Positions 54,696 through 62,912 of a stretch of 64,000 nt of DNA are shown here, one piece after another (position 1 is the first letter of the stretch; each line of letters starts with the position of its first letter). The position numbers and the translations under genes are program-made. The notes beneath the pieces were generated by a model. The model was not told the DNA's origin, made no database searches, and saw only the letters and a program-made list of their open reading frames with translations. Source of the stretch: an uncultured Oscillospiraceae bacterium (GTDB taxonomy: Bacteria > Bacillota > Clostridia > Oscillospirales > Oscillospiraceae); the NCBI GenBank assembly GCA_947627325.1, contig CANQVO010000010.1:23375-87374 (forward strand), given 5' to 3'.

Positions 54696-54914
54696 TCAAA
54701 AGTCGATGGCGCAGTCGGGCTCCACCCGCCGGCAGACCCGCAGTAATTCCCGCATGACCGCCTGTTCCTCCGCCCCCTCGGCAAATTCCACGCTGAGCTT
54801 TTGGGTCATAAAGTTGATGGACGCGGCGGCCACGCCGGGGGTCTTCCCCGCCGCCTCCTCCATCTTCCGCGCGCAGTTGGCGCAGTCCACCTCCACGGGA
54901 TAGGTCTTCTTCAT
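54696..54914 (-). CDS. Free-standing heavy-metal-associated (HMA) domain protein
   Basis: 72 residues forming one ferredoxin-like HMA fold: a CxxC motif in VDCANCARKMEEAA and a second strand SINFMTQKLSVEF. It may deliver metal to, or regulate, the ATPase encoded 16 bases downstream, replacing the missing N-terminal domain of that pump. Ribosome site TAGGAGGG. Very acidic Asp/Glu end. Confidence 0.92.
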   Translation of the reverse strand: MKKTYPVEVDCANCARKMEEAAGKTPGVAAASINFMTQKLSVEFAEGAEEQAVMRELLRVCRRVEPDCAIDF

Positions 54915-54952
54915 CTCAATTCCCTCCTAAAAAAGATATCGGATATCCGGGG

Positions 54953-55300
54953 TCACTCCTCCACGTGCTCCAGCCCCTGGGCCATGATGGTCTTCACGTG
55001 GCCGTCGGCCAGGGCGTAAAAGACCGTCTTCCCCTCCCGGCGGTAGCGCACCAGCTTGCTGGCCTTCAGCGCCCGGAGTTGGTGGCTCACCGCCGACTGG
55101 GTCACCCCCAGCAGTTGGGCCAGGTCGTAGACGCACATCTCCCCCAGGGAGAGGATGTACAACAGCTTCACCCGGGTGGAGTCGCCGAAGATCTTGAACA
55201 GCTCCGCCAGGTCGTAGAGCACCTCGTCCTGGGGCAGGGCCTCCTTCACCTTGGCCACCTGCTCCTGGTGGGCCCGGAGATACTCGGTGGACTCGTCCAT
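54953..55300 (-). CDS. ArsR/SmtB-family metal-responsive repressor
   Basis: 115-residue winged-helix repressor (LAELFKIFGDSTRVKLLYIL, VYDLAQLLGVTQSAVSHQLRALKASKLV). The C-terminal helix holds Asp99, His101, His112 and Glu115, the spacing of the zinc site of CzrA-type sensors with Glu for the last His. One Cys (Cys56 in GEMCVYDL) remains where CadC has its ELCVCD site. It probably senses zinc and represses its own operon. The ATG after AAAGGAGG was chosen. Confidence 0.93.
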   Translation of the reverse strand: MDESTEYLRAHQEQVAKVKEALPQDEVLYDLAELFKIFGDSTRVKLLYILSLGEMCVYDLAQLLGVTQSAVSHQLRALKASKLVRYRREGKTVFYALADGHVKTIMAQGLEHVEE

Positions 55301-55323
55301 GGTCTCCCCTCCTTTTTGAACAT

Positions 55324-55339
55324 ATGAACATCTGTTCAT
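55324..55339 (-). promoter_or_regulatory. ArsR-type operator
   Basis: Perfect inverted repeat ATGAACA-TC-TGTTCAT, typical of ArsR/SmtB operators, placed at the transcription start just behind the -10 box and before the repressor gene. Confidence 0.85.
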
Positions 55340-55344
55340 TCGTT

Positions 55345-55373
55345 ATTATATTCTCCCTCTCCCCGCTTGTCAA
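55345..55373 (-). promoter_or_regulatory. Promoter of the metal-efflux operon
   Basis: TTGACA, 17 bases, TATAAT on the minus strand, followed directly by the ArsR-type operator. Confidence 0.88.
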
Positions 55374-55434
55374 CCCCGTGGGCGAAAAAATTTTCGCCGC
55401 CCGCCCCCGGGTCGGGATAGGGCTTCGGCCCGGC

Positions 55435-55463
55435 TTGCTTTTTTCCACATTTTGTTGTAAAAT
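55435..55463 (+). promoter_or_regulatory. Promoter of the YheO-like regulator
   Basis: TTGCTT, 17 bases, TAAAAT, 35 bases before the start codon. Confidence 0.75.
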
Positions 55464-55497
55464 GGTTTTTCACCACAGGGACGGAAGGAGGGCGCCT

Positions 55498-56154
55498 ATG
55501 ACCCGGGACCATGCCTTTGAATTTTTGGATCGCGCCGCCAGGGGCATCGCGGAGATGTTCGGCGCCTCCTGCGAGACGCTGGTGCAGGATATGTCCGACC
55601 CCAGCCACCCCATCCTGTCCATCTACAACGGCCAGGTCTCCGGCCGGGAGGTGGGCTCCACCGCCGACATTCTGGGCTCTACCCGCCTGATCGGCGAGAA
55701 CGCCATGACCACCGACTTTGTCAACCTCTACGCCACCACCCCCGCCGGGGCGCAGATCAAGTCCTCCACCTTCCACCTGATGGGGGAGGGCTACAACCTG
55801 GCCCTGGGCATCGACTTTGACTACACCTCCCTGGTCTTCGCCAACCGCATCCTGGTGGACCTGATGAGCGCCGACGCCGACCTCCAGAGCGTTTTGTGGC
55901 AGGGGGGCGAGAGCGGCCTTCGGCAGATCTTTGACGAGTGCCTGGCCGCCGTGGGCAAGCCGGTCTCCGCCCTCAACAAGGCCGATCGAATGCGGGTGGT
56001 GGCCCTGCTGGAGCAGAAGAACGCCTTTTCCTACCGCAAGTCGGTGCCCTTTGTGGCCAAGTGTCTCCAGGTGTCCCGGTACACCATCTACAAGTATTTG
56101 GACCAGATCACCGCCCAGGGCGAGGACCCGGGCGCCGAGGAGGAAGTTCCATGA
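55498..56154 (+). CDS. YheO-like PAS and HTH transcriptional regulator
   Basis: 218 residues. The N-terminal YheO-like PAS domain includes FGASCETLVQDMSDPSHPILSIYNGQVSGREVGS (several pieces of the family pattern), and the C-terminal HTH_22-type DNA-binding domain ends FVAKCLQVSRYTIYKYLDQI. Ligand unknown. The ATG with GGAAGGAGG upstream was chosen. It overlaps the lipoprotein gene (ATGA). Confidence 0.9.
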   Translation: MTRDHAFEFLDRAARGIAEMFGASCETLVQDMSDPSHPILSIYNGQVSGREVGSTADILGSTRLIGENAMTTDFVNLYATTPAGAQIKSSTFHLMGEGYNLALGIDFDYTSLVFANRILVDLMSADADLQSVLWQGGESGLRQIFDECLAAVGKPVSALNKADRMRVVALLEQKNAFSYRKSVPFVAKCLQVSRYTIYKYLDQITAQGEDPGAEEEVP

Positions 56155-56852
56155 GAAAAACCCTGATCGCGCTCGGTCTGGCCGCCGGGCTGTGCCTCTC
56201 CGGCTGTGCCACCTCCCAGGCCCAGATCAGCCGCTACAACGCCGGGGTCTACGTCCAGGGCGTGCTGGACGAGACGTACACCGGCGCGCCGGGGGAGGAC
56301 TACCTGAAACTGGTGGACCGCTCCCCCCAGGAGGCCAAAAAGGTCTTTGACCGCAATCTCAGCGACGAGTACGCCCAGCGGCTGGCCCGGCGCTTCGAGT
56401 TGGAGGACAAGTATGTGCCCCGCGCCCTCCGGGAGGACTTCCTCGCCCTGCTGGACACGGTCTACCAAAAGGCCTCCTACACCGTCAAGTCCACCACCCC
56501 CATGGAGGGGGGGCGCTACTGCGTGGAGCTGTCCGTCACCCCCGTCACCTTCTTCGCCGCCGCCTATGCCGACGGCTATGAGCGACTGCGCCGGGACTTC
56601 GACCTCACCCACGCCCTGCCCACCGACCTGGAGGCCCAGGCCATGAGCGCCGCCCAGCTCCGCCGCGCCCGGGAGGACTACCACAGCGCCTGGGCCCAGG
56701 CGGTGTACGACTACCTCTACCCCCGGCTGGACGCCATCACCACCGGGGAGGCCGTCACCCTGCTGGTGCTGGTCTCCCCCGACAGCCAGGGGCGGTACAC
56801 CCTCTCGGCCACCGACCTGCAAAACGTGGACGACCTCATCCTGCGGTACTGA
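56151..56852 (+). CDS. Predicted lipoprotein of unknown function
   Basis: 233 residues with a lipoprotein signal (RKTLIALGLAAGLCLSGC, lipobox Cys19). The mature part is mainly helical with charged segments (VFDRNLSDEYAQRLARRFELEDKYVPRALREDFLALLDTVYQ in pieces) and ends in a beta-like SQGRYTLSATDLQNVDDLILRY. No family recognised. Coupled to the YheO-like regulator gene. Confidence 0.88.
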   Translation: MRKTLIALGLAAGLCLSGCATSQAQISRYNAGVYVQGVLDETYTGAPGEDYLKLVDRSPQEAKKVFDRNLSDEYAQRLARRFELEDKYVPRALREDFLALLDTVYQKASYTVKSTTPMEGGRYCVELSVTPVTFFAAAYADGYERLRRDFDLTHALPTDLEAQAMSAAQLRRAREDYHSAWAQAVYDYLYPRLDAITTGEAVTLLVLVSPDSQGRYTLSATDLQNVDDLILRY

Positions 56853-56863
56853 GCCAAAAAGAG

Positions 56864-56898
56864 AAGGGCCGGGGAGGCGACGCCTCCCCGGCCCTTGT
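56864..56898. terminator. Terminator between the lipoprotein gene and the zinc-ribbon protein
   Basis: AAGGGCCGGGGAGGC and its complement pair around a 3-base loop with short T-rich tails on both sides. Confidence 0.75.
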
Positions 56899-56918
56899 TC
56901 TGTTCGGATATGACCGGC

Positions 56919-57575
56919 TCACTGGTTGCAGCCGTTGGGGCAGCCGCCCTTGGAGCTGTCGTACTGGGCGCCGCAGTGGGGGCAGAAGACCATCTTGGGC
57001 GCCTCCGGCGGAGCGGGAGGCGCGGGCGGCACCGGGGCGGCGGGCTTGGGAGCCGCCGGAGGGGCGGGCGGAACGGGGGCGGCGGGGGCGGCCGGCTTGG
57101 GGGCGACCCGGTCCAGGTGGAAGGCCAGGGGGTCGTCCGCCCGGTCCCCGCCCAGCTTCTGGTCGATCCGGATGACGCCGCGTACCAGCTTGATGAACAG
57201 GAAGAGCAGCTCATAGATGACCCGGAGCTCCACGGGGAACACCACGATGAAGACCAGGCAGGTCCAGAAGTTGGCGCCCTGGAAGAGCATCCCGATGCCC
57301 AGGCAGACCAGGAAGAGGGTCAGGAAGATATAGACGGCCTTGAGGATATACCCCAGGAAGAAGCCCCGGAAGTTGCACAGGTCCGCCACCGCCCGGAAGA
57401 AGGTGTTCAGCGTGCCCCGGCGCTTTTCGGGCAGGACCAGGGCCATCAGCGCCACCGTGCCCGCCAGGGCCAGGAGCGCCACCACCACGATCATCCCAAA
57501 GATATGGCCGAACCCCCTGGGTATCTCATCCAAAATGTCCATAAACGCATACAGATTTCCAAAATCCCCGGACAC
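56919..57575 (-). CDS. DUF4282-like membrane protein with Pro/Ala linker and zinc ribbon
   Basis: 218 residues. An N-terminal helix (IFGMIVVVALLALAGTVALMALVL) and a second membrane pair (YILKAVYIFLTLFLVCLGIGMLF, FWTCLVFIVVFPVELRVIYELLFLFIKL) resemble the DUF4282 fold, followed by a Pro/Ala linker in two imperfect repeats (PKPAAPAAPVPPAPPAA type) and a C-terminal zinc ribbon (CPHCG...CPNGC). Function unknown. The GTG after AAAGGAG was chosen; the frame upstream crosses the promoter. Confidence 0.78.
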   Translation of the reverse strand: MSGDFGNLYAFMDILDEIPRGFGHIFGMIVVVALLALAGTVALMALVLPEKRRGTLNTFFRAVADLCNFRGFFLGYILKAVYIFLTLFLVCLGIGMLFQGANFWTCLVFIVVFPVELRVIYELLFLFIKLVRGVIRIDQKLGGDRADDPLAFHLDRVAPKPAAPAAPVPPAPPAAPKPAAPVPPAPPAPPEAPKMVFCPHCGAQYDSSKGGCPNGCNQ

Positions 57576-57629
57576 AAGACATCGCTCCTTTCCAAAATAC
57601 GCCGGAAACCAGACCGGCGCTCTGTGTTG

Positions 57630-57658
57630 ATTATAGCAATCCCCCATTTTTCTGTCAA
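57630..57658 (-). promoter_or_regulatory. Promoter of the zinc-ribbon membrane protein
   Basis: TTGACA, 17 bases, TATAAT on the minus strand. Confidence 0.85.
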
Positions 57659-57693
57659 GCCGCCGGATTTTTCCCGAAAAGCGAAAATTCTTC

Positions 57694-57722
57694 TTGCAAT
57701 TTTCAAAAAGGTGTGGTATGAT
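57694..57722 (+). promoter_or_regulatory. Promoter of rplS
   Basis: TTGCAA, 17 bases, TATGAT. The 75-base leader contains a small stem (GGGTTTT-CC-AAAACGCCC region) that could be an L19-type leader, but this is not certain. Confidence 0.75.
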
Positions 57723-57803
57723 ATTACGGCATGAATAAAGGGTGGTCCTCTGGGGTTTTCCAAAACGCCCATGAACGCCTATAAACTAGGAGGAGATCCC
57801 CCA

Positions 57804-58148
57804 ATGAATATGATGGAAGTCTTTAACCAGAAAAACATGAAACAGGACAACGTCCCCGCCGCCCAGATCGGCGACACCGTCCGGGTCCACGTGAAGATCA
57901 AGGAGGGCTCCCGGGAGCGTATCCAGGTCTTTGAGGGCGTGGTCATCGCCAAGAAGCACGGCGGCATCGCCGAGACCATCACCGTCCGCCGGGTCTCCTT
58001 CGGCGTGGGCGTGGAGAAGGTCTTCCCCATCCACGCCCCCGCGGTGGAGAAGATCGAACTGGTCCGCCACGGCAAGGCCCGCCGGGCCAAGCTCTACTAC
58101 CTGCGCGGCCGCGTGGGCAAGAGCGCCAAGCTGGAGGAAAAGCTGTAA
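57804..58148 (+). CDS. rplS: Ribosomal protein bL19
   Basis: 114-residue large-subunit protein. Signatures: [45 protein letters not shown] and [11 protein letters not shown]. The ATG has AGGAGGAG upstream. Not linked to trmD here as in many other bacteria. A strong terminator follows. Confidence 0.98.
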   Translation: MNMMEVFNQKNMKQDNVPAAQIGDTVRVHVKIKEGSRERIQVFEGVVIAKKHGGIAETITVRRVSFGVGVEKVFPIHAPAVEKIELVRHGKARRAKLYYLRGRVGKSAKLEEKL

Positions 58149-58156
58149 GGCAACTG

Positions 58157-58190
58157 AAAAAAGCGCCGGTCCTGTGGACCGGCGCTTTTT
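58157..58190 (+). terminator. Terminator of rplS
   Basis: AAAAAAGCGCCGGTCC and GGACCGGCGCTTTTT around a 3-base loop. Confidence 0.92.
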
Positions 58191-58211
58191 GATACCAAGG
58201 AGGCCCCCCGT

Positions 58212-59804
58212 ATGCTCCAGATCTCCAATCTGAATCTCCCCCTGGACGGCGGCATGGACCAGCTCCGGGCCCTGGCCGCCAGGGCCCTGGGCCTGCCGGA
58301 GGCCCAACTGCCGCCCCTCACCCTGTGGCGCAAGTCGGTGGACGCGCGGCGCAAGGGCGACGTGCACTACGTCTGCGCCGTGCGCTGTACCCTGCCCGAC
58401 GAGGACAGGGTGCTGGCTAAGGCCCGGGGCCAGGTGACGGCGGTGGCGGAGACCCCGTACCGCTTTCCCCCGGTTCGCCGCCCGCCCCAGGCCCCCAGGC
58501 CGGTGGTGGTGGGGATGGGCCCCGCCGGGCTGTTCGCCGCCCTCTTTCTGGCCCGGGCGGGCCTGCCCCCCATCGTGCTGGAGCGGGGCCGCCCGGTGGA
58601 GGAGCGGCGGCGGGACGTGGCGCGGCTGTGGACGGAGGGGGCGCTGGACGGCCAGTCCAACGTCCAGTTCGGCGAGGGGGGCGCGGGGGCCTTCTCCGAC
58701 GGCAAGCTCCAGACCGGCGTCCACGACCCCCGGGTGCGAACCGTGCTGGAGACCTTCGCCGCCTTCGGCGCGCCGGAGGACATCCTCTACGTCCAAAAGC
58801 CCCACGTGGGCACCGACGTGCTGTTCACCGTCCTTCAAAACCTCCGGGCGGAACTTCTGCGCCTGGGGTGCGACCTCCGCTTTTCCAGCACCTTCACCGC
58901 CCTGGACGCCCCCGGCGGCGCTCTGCGCGCCATCCGGGTGGCGGGGCCCCAGGGGGAGTACGACCTGCCCTGCGACGCGCTGATCCTGGCCCCCGGCCAC
59001 TCCGCCCGGGACACCTTCGCCATGCTCCGGGACGCGGGGGTGGCGATGGAGCCCAAACCTTTCGCCCTGGGGGTGCGGATCGAGCACAGCCAGGCCGCCA
59101 TCAGCCAGGCCCAGTACGCCCCCGCCTGGGAAAAGCTCCCCCCCGCCGACTACAAGCTGGCCTGTCACCTGCCCAACGGCCGGGGGGTGTTCTCCTTCTG
59201 CGTCTGCCCCGGCGGGCAGGTGGTCTGCTCTTCCTCGGAGGCGGGCACGGTGGTCACCAACGGCATGAGCCTCCGGGCCCGGGACGGGGCCAATATCAAC
59301 GGCGGGTTGCTGGTGGGGGTAGACCCCGCCGACTTCTCCGGCGGCGACCCCCTGGCCGGGTTCGACTTCCAGCGCCGGTGGGAGGCCCTGGCCTACCGGC
59401 TGGGGGGGGGCGGCTTCGCCGCTCCGGGCCAGACGGTGGGCAGCTTTCTGGACGGGGGGCGGCCCACGCTGAAGAGCCCCCTCTCCCCCACCTACCGCCC
59501 CGGGGTGGCGGCGGCGGACCTGGCCCAGTGCCTGCCCGATTTCGCGGCCCGCGCCCTGCGCCAGGCCATCCCCCTCCTGGGCCGGAAGCTCCGGGGCTTC
59601 GACCACCCCCAGGCCCTGCTCACCGGAGTGGAGACCCGCTCCTCCTCCCCCGTGCGGCTCCTTCGGGGGCCCGACCTCCAGTCCCCCCTCCGGGGCCTCT
59701 ACCCCTGCGGCGAGGGGGCCGGCTGGGCCGGGGGCATCACCTCCGCCGCCGCCGACGGCATCAAGGCCGCGGAGGCGGTGGCCGCCGGCGGGCCCCTCCC
59801 CTGA
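58212..59804 (+). CDS. FAD-dependent oxidoreductase (COG2509-type dehydrogenase)
   Basis: 530 residues. A small N-terminal domain (about 1-90, ending ETPYRFPP) precedes an FAD-binding Rossmann fold VVVGMGPAGLFAALFLARAG (98-117). It is followed by QFGEGGAGAFSDGKL, the second FAD contact, and by the C-terminal GEGAGWAGGITSAAADG. This is the layout of the uncharacterised FAD-dependent dehydrogenases related to the TusA/NAD(FAD)-utilising group. Substrate unknown. Good ribosome site AAGGAGG. Terminated by a hairpin. Confidence 0.88.
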   Translation: MLQISNLNLPLDGGMDQLRALAARALGLPEAQLPPLTLWRKSVDARRKGDVHYVCAVRCTLPDEDRVLAKARGQVTAVAETPYRFPPVRRPPQAPRPVVVGMGPAGLFAALFLARAGLPPIVLERGRPVEERRRDVARLWTEGALDGQSNVQFGEGGAGAFSDGKLQTGVHDPRVRTVLETFAAFGAPEDILYVQKPHVGTDVLFTVLQNLRAELLRLGCDLRFSSTFTALDAPGGALRAIRVAGPQGEYDLPCDALILAPGHSARDTFAMLRDAGVAMEPKPFALGVRIEHSQAAISQAQYAPAWEKLPPADYKLACHLPNGRGVFSFCVCPGGQVVCSSSEAGTVVTNGMSLRARDGANINGGLLVGVDPADFSGGDPLAGFDFQRRWEALAYRLGGGGFAAPGQTVGSFLDGGRPTLKSPLSPTYRPGVAAADLAQCLPDFAARALRQAIPLLGRKLRGFDHPQALLTGVETRSSSPVRLLRGPDLQSPLRGLYPCGEGAGWAGGITSAAADGIKAAEAVAAGGPLP

Positions 59805-59817
59805 CAGATTTCCAAAA

Positions 59818-59855
59818 AAACAGGCAGGACGGCCCCGCTGGGCTGTCCTGCCTGT
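59818..59855 (+). terminator. Terminator behind the FAD oxidoreductase gene
   Basis: AACAGGCAGGACGGCCC pairs with GGGCTGTCCTGCCTGTT; the T run is interrupted. The outer stem matches the hairpin near 16.75 kb. Confidence 0.75.
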
Positions 59856-59889
59856 TCGTGTTTGGGTCGGGCTGGGGTGGGATAGGTCC

Positions 59890-61401
59890 TCAACACAGGG
59901 GGGTGAAGATCCGCAGGATCCCGTCCACCAGCCACTTGCGAAAGCTCCGTCCGATGTTCTCCACCGTCCGCTCCACGCACTTCTCCTGGGTGGCCAGGAA
60001 GTCCGCCCCCAGGTCGTCCAGGAGGGAGGCGCGGTAGAACAGGGAGTTGTTCTCAAAGTGCAGAAACAGACTGCGGTAGTCCAGGTTGACCGTCCCCACC
60101 GTGCCCACCTGGCCGTCGATGAGGCTGGCCTTGGCGTGGACAAAGCCGGGGGTGTACTCAAAGATCCGCACCCCCGCCTCCAAAAGCACGGGGTAATAGC
60201 TCCGGGTCATCCGATACACCAGCTTTTTGTCCGGCACGCCGGGCACGATGATCCGCACGTCCACCCCCCGCCGCGCCGCGCGGATGAAGGCGTCCAAAAG
60301 CGCGTGGCCCGGCATCAGGTAGGGGGTGTAGAACCAGGCCGTGTCCTGGGCCTGGGAGAGCAGGTCGATATACAGCTCGTTGCTGGCCGCGTCGGGGCGG
60401 AGGGGGGAGTCGTAATAGCTGAGCACGTAGCCGTCCGCCGGGCCCGCCGGGGTGGGGGCGGGGGCGGTCAGGTACGCGTCCGGGACCCGCTCCCCGGCAA
60501 AGGCGTTCCAGAACTCCGCGAACATCCGGGTGTAGCTCCCCACCGCCTCCCCGGTCAGCTGGAAGCCGATGTCCTTCCAGTGGCCGAACTTCTCCACCTG
60601 GTTGATATACTCATCGGCCAGGTTCACCCCGCCGCTGAAGGCCACCCGCCCGTCGATGATGAGCATTTTGCGGTGGTCCCGGCAGTTCAGCGTCCCCTGC
60701 AACACCACCAGCGGGTTGAAGGACACGCATCGGATCCCCTTCTGGCGGAGTTTTTCCCCGTCCCGCTTGGTGTAGGTGGAGATACTGCCCAGGTCGTCGT
60801 ACAGCACCCGCACGTCCACGCCCTGGGCGGCCTTTTCCGCCAGGATCTCCACCATGGAGTCCCACATCAGGCCGTTGTCGATGATAAAATACTCCACGAA
60901 GATGAACCGCTCCGCCCGCCGCAGTTCCTCCAGCATATGGGGGAACATCTCGTCCCCCAGGGGGTAGTACACCGCGCCCCGGTTCGCCTGGGGCGGCTGG
61001 CCCGTCTTGTCCTCCAGCCAGCGGAAGGTCTGGGCCAGGCGCTTGTTCTCCCCGGTGAGCGCCGCGTAGACCGGCGCCGCGTCCCTGGGGTCCGGCGGGA
61101 GCTTTTCCGCCCGGTCCAGCTTCCGCTGGAGGGGCTTGGTGGCGCGCTTGTTGCCAAAGAGCAGGTAGAGGATCGCGCCGGTGAGGGGGAAGGTGAAGAT
61201 CACCAACAGCCAGAGGATCTGGTAGGTGCTCTCCCCCTGCTTGGTGATGAGGTAGAGCACAAACAGGAAGGACAGGATGGACAGCGCCAGGTCGATGGCC
61301 GCCGCCCAGGGGGCCAGCCAGGTACACAGCAAAAACAGCCACAAGATCTGCAAAAGCACGGCGGGCAGCACCGCGCAGATCCGCTGAAGGACCTTATTCA
61401 T
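59890..61401 (-). CDS. cls: Cardiolipin synthase
   Basis: 503-residue membrane phospholipase-D-family enzyme condensing two phosphatidylglycerols into cardiolipin. Two N-terminal helix pairs (10-50 and 60-82) precede two HKD motifs: HRKMLIID (243-250) and HAKASLID (422-429). The segment YFIIDNGLMWDSMVEIL matches bacterial Cls. The ATG with GAGGAGGAG upstream was chosen. It lies 115 bases behind rplT with two GC-rich hairpins between, so it may be expressed separately. Confidence 0.95.
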   Translation of the reverse strand: MNKVLQRICAVLPAVLLQILWLFLLCTWLAPWAAAIDLALSILSFLFVLYLITKQGESTYQILWLLVIFTFPLTGAILYLLFGNKRATKPLQRKLDRAEKLPPDPRDAAPVYAALTGENKRLAQTFRWLEDKTGQPPQANRGAVYYPLGDEMFPHMLEELRRAERFIFVEYFIIDNGLMWDSMVEILAEKAAQGVDVRVLYDDLGSISTYTKRDGEKLRQKGIRCVSFNPLVVLQGTLNCRDHRKMLIIDGRVAFSGGVNLADEYINQVEKFGHWKDIGFQLTGEAVGSYTRMFAEFWNAFAGERVPDAYLTAPAPTPAGPADGYVLSYYDSPLRPDAASNELYIDLLSQAQDTAWFYTPYLMPGHALLDAFIRAARRGVDVRIIVPGVPDKKLVYRMTRSYYPVLLEAGVRIFEYTPGFVHAKASLIDGQVGTVGTVNLDYRSLFLHFENNSLFYRASLLDDLGADFLATQEKCVERTVENIGRSFRKWLVDGILRIFTPLC

Positions 61402-61516
61402 GCTCTCTCCTCCTCTTTCTCTCGTCCGGCCCCGGCGGGGCCCGCCGGGGAAAAGCGGGAGGAGGACTTCCTGACGAAGTTCTCCCCCCACAGCGCGTTT
61501 TTTTGACGCGCCCGTT

Positions 61517-61870
61517 TTACTTCTGAGCCTTGGCCAGCTCCACCAGCTGGGCAAAGGCGGCCTTGTCGTTGACGGCCAGCTCGGCCAGCATCTTGCGGTC
61601 GATCTGCACGTTGGCCTTCTTCAGGCCGTTCATAAAGGTGGAGTAGTTCATGCCGTTCAGCTTGCACCCGGCGGAAATGCGGGTGATCCAAAGCTGGCGG
61701 AAGTCGCGCTTCTTCAGGCGGCGGCCGGTGTAGGCGTACTGGCCGGACTTCATCACCTGCTCCTTGGCCATCTTGAAGTGCTTGCTCTTGGCGCCCCAGT
61801 AGCCCTTAGCCAGCTTGAGGACCTTATTCCTTCTCTTGCGCGTCATCATCGCGCCTTTGACTCTAGCCAT
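61517..61870 (-). CDS. rplT: Ribosomal protein bL20
   Basis: 117-residue large-subunit protein: [39 protein letters not shown] and the [20 protein letters not shown] core are diagnostic. L20 also represses its own operon through the infC leader in Firmicutes. Last of infC-rpmI-rplT. Confidence 0.98.
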   Translation of the reverse strand: MARVKGAMMTRKRRNKVLKLAKGYWGAKSKHFKMAKEQVMKSGQYAYTGRRLKKRDFRQLWITRISAGCKLNGMNYSTFMNGLKKANVQIDRKMLAELAVNDKAAFAQLVELAKAQK

Positions 61871-61909
61871 TTTGAAAAGCCTCCTATATCTTGGTAAAGG
61901 TATGTTAAA

Positions 61910-62119
61910 TCATTTGTAGGGGATCATGCGCTTGATGGTGGCGGCGTTGGTGACGTCGGCATAGGCGCCGGCGCGGAGGCCTCTCTTGCGCTTGGTGGTC
62001 TTGCCGTGGCCGTTGAGCAGGTGGGACTTGTAGGCGTGGGCCCGCTTGACCTTGCCGGTCTTGGTGAGCTTGAAGCGCTTCTTGGAAGCGGAGTGGGTCT
62101 TCAGCTTGATCTTAGGCAT
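61910..62119 (-). CDS. rpmI: Ribosomal protein bL35
   Basis: 69-residue protein: [19 protein letters not shown] and the [11 protein letters not shown] segment are diagnostic. It overlaps the end of infC by 8 bases and is followed by rplT after 39 bases. Confidence 0.98.
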   Translation of the reverse strand: MPKIKLKTHSASKKRFKLTKTGKVKRAHAYKSHLLNGHGKTTKRKRGLRAGAYADVTNAATIKRMIPYK

Positions 62120-62726
62120 TTTCGCTATCTCCTTCGTTTTTGGTTTCTTCAGCCGCCGTGGGCTGGGGCGCGCTCTGGGGTTCGGGCTTGGGCTTCTTTT
62201 TCCGGGCGTCCTCCTTGGCCTTGGGGGCCAGGAAGATGCTCATGTGCCGGCCATCCAGTTTGGGCTCCTTTTCCAGGTTGGCCGTCTCGGCGCAGTTCTC
62301 GGCAAACTTGAGGAGTAGGTCCCGGCCGATCTCGGTGTGGGCCATCTCCCGGCCCCGGAAGCGAACGGTGACCTTGACCCGGTTCCCCTCCCCCAAAAAC
62401 TTCTGGGCGTTGCGGAGCTTGACGTTGAAGTCGCCCACGTCGATGCCGGGGGACATACGGATCTCCTTGATCTCCACAACGTGCTGGTTCTTCCGGGCTT
62501 CCTTGTCCCGCTTGGACTGCTCGAAGCGGTACTTGCCGTAGTCCATGAGCTTGCACACGGGAGGTACGGCGTTGGGGGAGATCTTCACCAGGTCCAACTC
62601 GGCCTCCTCGGCCTTGGCCAGGGCCTCCTGGGCGGACATGATGCCAAGCTGCTCGCCGGTCTCGCCGACCAGGCGAACTTCCTTGTCCCGGATCTCCTCG
62701 TTGATCTGATGGGCTGTGTTAGCGAT
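62112..62726 (-). CDS. infC: Translation initiation factor IF-3, with ATC start codon
   Basis: 204 residues: the N-domain ([24 protein letters not shown]) and C-domain ([19 protein letters not shown]...[14 protein letters not shown]) are complete, with a Lys/Pro/Glu tail of about 30 residues. The start codon is ATC, placed 9 bases after the strong site GGAGGTG; no ATG or GTG is nearby in frame. Rare AUU/AUC starts are the classical device by which IF-3 limits its own synthesis. First gene of the infC-rpmI-rplT operon. Confidence 0.95.
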   Translation of the reverse strand: MANTAHQINEEIRDKEVRLVGETGEQLGIMSAQEALAKAEEAELDLVKISPNAVPPVCKLMDYGKYRFEQSKRDKEARKNQHVVEIKEIRMSPGIDVGDFNVKLRNAQKFLGEGNRVKVTVRFRGREMAHTEIGRDLLLKFAENCAETANLEKEPKLDGRHMSIFLAPKAKEDARKKKPKPEPQSAPQPTAAEETKNEGDSENA

Positions 62727-62877
62727 AGAAAAGCACCTCCAAACATGAAAAAGCGGATACCCACAAGGATACCCGCGCCACACAGACACGCGCCGAGCGC
62801 CCTCGGCGGTGTTGCCATGTTGACCCGTGAGCCAGCGGCCTGGGGTGAGGCGGGAGAGCCCGCCTGCTTCCTTGTAC
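62727..62877 (-). promoter_or_regulatory. infC-operon leader (L20-leader-like attenuator)
   Basis: About 150 bases of structured leader between the promoter and the ribosome site: hairpins AGGCGGG-CTCT-CCCGCCT and CGCCGAG-GGCG-CTCGGCG, then a terminator. The location and layout match the Firmicute L20 leader, in which L20 binding favours early termination. The sequence was not compared with a covariance model. Confidence 0.75.
62748..62776 (-). terminator. Attenuator hairpin before infC
   Basis: On the minus strand GCGGGTATCC pairs with GGGTATCCGC (two G-U pairs) around a 4-base loop and runs into TTTTT, directly before the infC ribosome site. Confidence 0.82.
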
Positions 62878-62883
62878 CGGGGT

Positions 62884-62912
62884 ATTATACCAGCCCTCCC
62901 CGCTCTTGTCAA
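62884..62912 (-). promoter_or_regulatory. Promoter of infC-rpmI-rplT
   Basis: TTGACA, 17 bases, TATAAT on the minus strand. Confidence 0.9.
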
